From Actinomycetota bacterium (GTDB lineage: Bacteria > Actinomycetota > Thermoleophilia > Solirubrobacterales > Solirubrobacteraceae), in the NCBI GenBank assembly GCA_005883905.1, contig VAYD01000156.1, positions 1 to 6,346 of the forward strand: a stretch of DNA of 6,346 nucleotides. Reading direction: 5' to 3'. The position numbers and the translations under genes were made by a program. The notes under the pieces are model-generated. The model saw only the letters and a program-made list of their open reading frames with translations, was not told the origin of the DNA and did not search any database. Each line of letters begins with the position of its first letter. Position 1 is the first letter of the stretch. Shown here piece by piece: positions 5,282 to 6,346 of the stretch.

Positions 5282-5562
5282 TCGGCGAAGTGTTCAGTGC
5301 CACGAGCGCCCGGTCAGCGGCGTTCGTCACGCTCGAATGCGCAATCGCTCACACGAGCGAACCGGCGGGCGCCTTCAGATCTGACACCTCCCCGAACGTC
5401 GTGCGTGGCAGCGGGCTCTAGCCTCGATTCGCGCCGCTGACGACCGCTCGGGACCACTGGGCTTAGGTCCTCTGTCCCCTGACGCACAGCCGCGCTAAGA
5501 CTCCGCGGGACCCTCTCAACGCAGCGGGCGGGGTCAGGCAACGATCTGCGCCCACGCCCCGC

Positions 5563-5568
5563 TAGCGT
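5563..5568 (+). promoter_or_regulatory. -10 element of the 83-aa gene (leaderless)
   Basis: TAGCGT ends 7 nt before the ATG at 5576, which places the expected transcription start on or next to the A of ATG. No Shine-Dalgarno is present. This is the classic actinobacterial leaderless arrangement. Confidence 0.55.
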
Positions 5569-5575
5569 CTGCCGT

Positions 5576-5827
5576 ATGAGCGAATTCGTTGTGACGGTGC
5601 ACCGCAACTTCACGACCGCCGAGCAGGACAAGCTCGCCGCGGCGTCTGCAGGTGGGCTGGGACCCGCGTTCACCGGCTATCGCGGCGAGAACACGGAAGC
5701 GGGCGACACCATTGCCACCATCCACGTCACTGCCGAGACCGACGAGCAGGCTCGAGATCGGGTGGTCGACGTGCTGGATCTCAGCGCCGCGGAGGCGGCT
5801 CAGGTCCAGGTACGTCCCGGCCGTTAG
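5576..5827 (+). CDS. Small protein of unknown function (83 aa)
   Basis: Not recognised. It is a soluble, acidic 83-residue protein with no signal peptide or membrane segment. By eye the order is strand (FVVTVHR, 4-10), helix (TTAEQDKLAAAS, 13-24), loop with GYRGENTEAGD, strand (TIATIHVTAE), helix (TDEQARDRVVDVLDL), strand (QVQVRPG). That is compatible with a ferredoxin-like alpha/beta fold, which is inference only. The start is ATG 5576, placed by a -10 element 7 nt upstream; the stop TAG is at 5825-5827. It stands alone: 472 bp of non-coding DNA lie before it and 193 bp after it, so it is probably monocistronic. Confidence 0.7.
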   Translation: MSEFVVTVHRNFTTAEQDKLAAASAGGLGPAFTGYRGENTEAGDTIATIHVTAETDEQARDRVVDVLDLSAAEAAQVQVRPGR

Positions 5828-5912
5828 ATCACGCCGATCAAGCCGAAGATCGCTGTGGTCATGCGGCCATATGTTCATCGGTGCGGGAAGAGCAAGACTG
5901 GGCGGGGCGGAG

Positions 5913-5918
5913 TAGCCT
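5913..5918 (+). promoter_or_regulatory. Candidate -10 element for the NTF2-like gene
   Basis: TAGCCT in the context AGTAGCCTCG; the same TAGCCTCG octamer occurs at 5419-5426. A start about 7 nt downstream would give a leader of roughly 95 nt. The 85 bp between the preceding stop and this element hold only a weak CGATC/GATCG hairpin (5835-5852). Confidence 0.4.
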
Positions 5919-5924
5919 CGGTGC

Positions 5925-6020
5925 TCACGGGCGCGCGTCCTGCGCCCTCAGCCCGTTGGGCGCGCGCCCCCGTCAACAAGGGGAGCATCGTCCCCGCCGA
6001 TAGGAGAAGAGGGTTGCCCT
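5925..6020 (+). promoter_or_regulatory. Candidate structured 5' leader with three hairpins and a masked ribosome binding site
   Basis: Hairpin A: 5927-5937 (ACGGGCGCGCG) with 5961-5973, 4 + 7 pairs around a 2-nt bulge, with a CCC/GGG mini-hairpin in its loop. Hairpin B: GGGGA (5980-5984) with TCCCC (5991-5995), 6-nt loop. Hairpin C: AGGG (6010-6013) with CCCT (6017-6020), loop TTG, covering most of the GAGGG ribosome binding site (6009-6013, 7 nt before the ATG). A second purine stretch GGAG is at 6003-6006. I do not recognise a known riboswitch class. GC-rich DNA makes chance stems common, so the structure is a candidate. Confidence 0.4.
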
Positions 6021-6346
6021 ATGGCCGGAGAGCAGAACGTCGAGACTGCGAAGCAGGCGTACGCCGCGTTCTCAGCGGGTGACGCAGACGGCGCGATGGC
6101 CAGGATCGCAGACGATGTCGAGTGGATAACGCCCGGCAACAGCGCGATCAGCGGCACGGCGCACAGCAAGCAAGAGGTCGGAGCCTTGTGGGCCAAGCTC
6201 GCCGAGAAGGGCTTTACGACCTCGCCGCAGCACTGGTTCTCCGACGAGGACCGTGTCGTCGTGCTCACACAGATCACCGTCGGTGGCGAGCAGGCGGATT
6301 CGGCAGACGTGCTTACCTATCGCGACGGCCAGCTGGTCAAGTTCCA
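6021..6346 (+). CDS. NTF2/SnoaL-like domain protein, N-terminal 108 residues (cut by right edge)
   Basis: The first 108 residues fit the SnoaL/NTF2-like (ketosteroid-isomerase-related) cone fold. VETAKQAYAAFSAGDADGAMARIADDVEW (7-35) is the typical two-helix start followed by the 'd-v-e-W' strand, then TPGNSAISGTAHSKQEV, where a G.....G..EV pattern opens the pocket, then strands around residues 71-98 (WFSDEDRVVVLTQITVGG...DSADVLTYRDGQLVKF). Members are cytoplasmic and either isomerise or hydrolyse small molecules or only bind them; the substrate cannot be told. The end of the domain, normally near 120-135 aa, is beyond the window. The start is ATG 6021, supported by GAGGG at 7-nt spacing. It is one of the few genes here with a Shine-Dalgarno, and it lies after a long leader. 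Confidence 0.8.
   Translation, partial: MAGEQNVETAKQAYAAFSAGDADGAMARIADDVEWITPGNSAISGTAHSKQEVGALWAKLAEKGFTTSPQHWFSDEDRVVVLTQITVGGEQADSADVLTYRDGQLVKF

Larger units (their letters stand above)
5104..5575. other. 472-bp non-coding stretch
   Basis: No reading frame here looks like a protein; short open frames on both strands lack start signals and recognisable content. It holds two hairpins right after the upstream stop, a TAGGGT -10-like element (5143) followed by a perfect AAGGAGG (5161-5167) with no usable start codon, a 13-bp hairpin (5247-5281), TCGCTC/GAGCGA with a 4-nt loop (5345-5360), a TAGCCT hexamer (5419-5424), GGACC/GGTCC (5451-5470), and the promoter of the 83-aa gene at the right end. 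It could encode a small RNA or be decayed sequence. Confidence 0.5.

Noticed and set aside
5206..5421. 71-residue plus-strand open frame in the non-coding stretch
   Set aside because: It starts at a TTG with no promoter or ribosome binding site at proper spacing, runs through the 5247-5281 hairpin, and has no recognisable content.
1..6346. CRISPR array, insertion sequence or attachment site
   Set aside because: No regularly spaced direct repeats, transposase or integrase motifs, terminal inverted repeats with target duplication, or tRNA-end duplications are visible.

Overview
The window is about 6.3 kb of very GC-rich DNA that reads like a chromosome of an actinomycete-type bacterium. Three things point there: short TANNNT (often TAGNNT) -10 elements 7-10 nt before start codons with no Shine-Dalgarno sequence, i.e. 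leaderless or nearly leaderless genes; short-type CysE and CysK; and secreted proteins with AXA signal cleavage sites. A deep-branching class such as Thermoleophilia (Solirobacterales-like) is my guess, not something proved here. There are no rRNA, tRNA, CRISPR or insertion-sequence signals.

Left third (1-2963), cysteine and amino-acid metabolism on alternating strands: a serine O-acetyltransferase (cysE, minus, cut by the left edge), a small RBBP9/YdeN-type serine hydrolase (plus), a cysteine synthase (cysK, minus) and a PLP aminotransferase (plus). CysE makes O-acetylserine and CysK turns it into cysteine. The two genes share a strand but are separated by the whole hydrolase gene on the other strand, whose 3' end overlaps cysK by 31 bp. 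The cysE and hydrolase start codons are only 24 bp apart and appear to share a symmetric -10 element (TACGGTA).

Middle (3029-5143), the most interesting part: two exported proteins that I read as a candidate extracytoplasmic copper module. The first (483 aa) has an N-terminal domain with the complete six-ligand pattern of the two-copper monooxygenases (peptidylglycine alpha-hydroxylating monooxygenase / dopamine beta-monooxygenase fold), fused to a C-terminal blue-copper (cupredoxin) domain. The second (177 aa) is a small secreted protein. Its predicted mature end is Val-Gly-His (an ATCUN-type copper site), its tail is His-rich, and its core resembles a Cu/Zn superoxide dismutase sandwich that has lost its metal ligands. 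A 13-bp hairpin lies between the two genes, and a double hairpin follows the second.

Right part (5104-6346), sparse: a 472-bp non-coding stretch with hairpins and a good -10 element, a leaderless 83-aa protein of unknown function, and then a 193-bp gap. The second half of that gap looks like a structured 5' leader (three hairpins, the last over the ribosome binding site) for an NTF2/SnoaL-like protein cut by the right edge. Unlike the leaderless genes, this last gene has a recognisable ribosome binding site.
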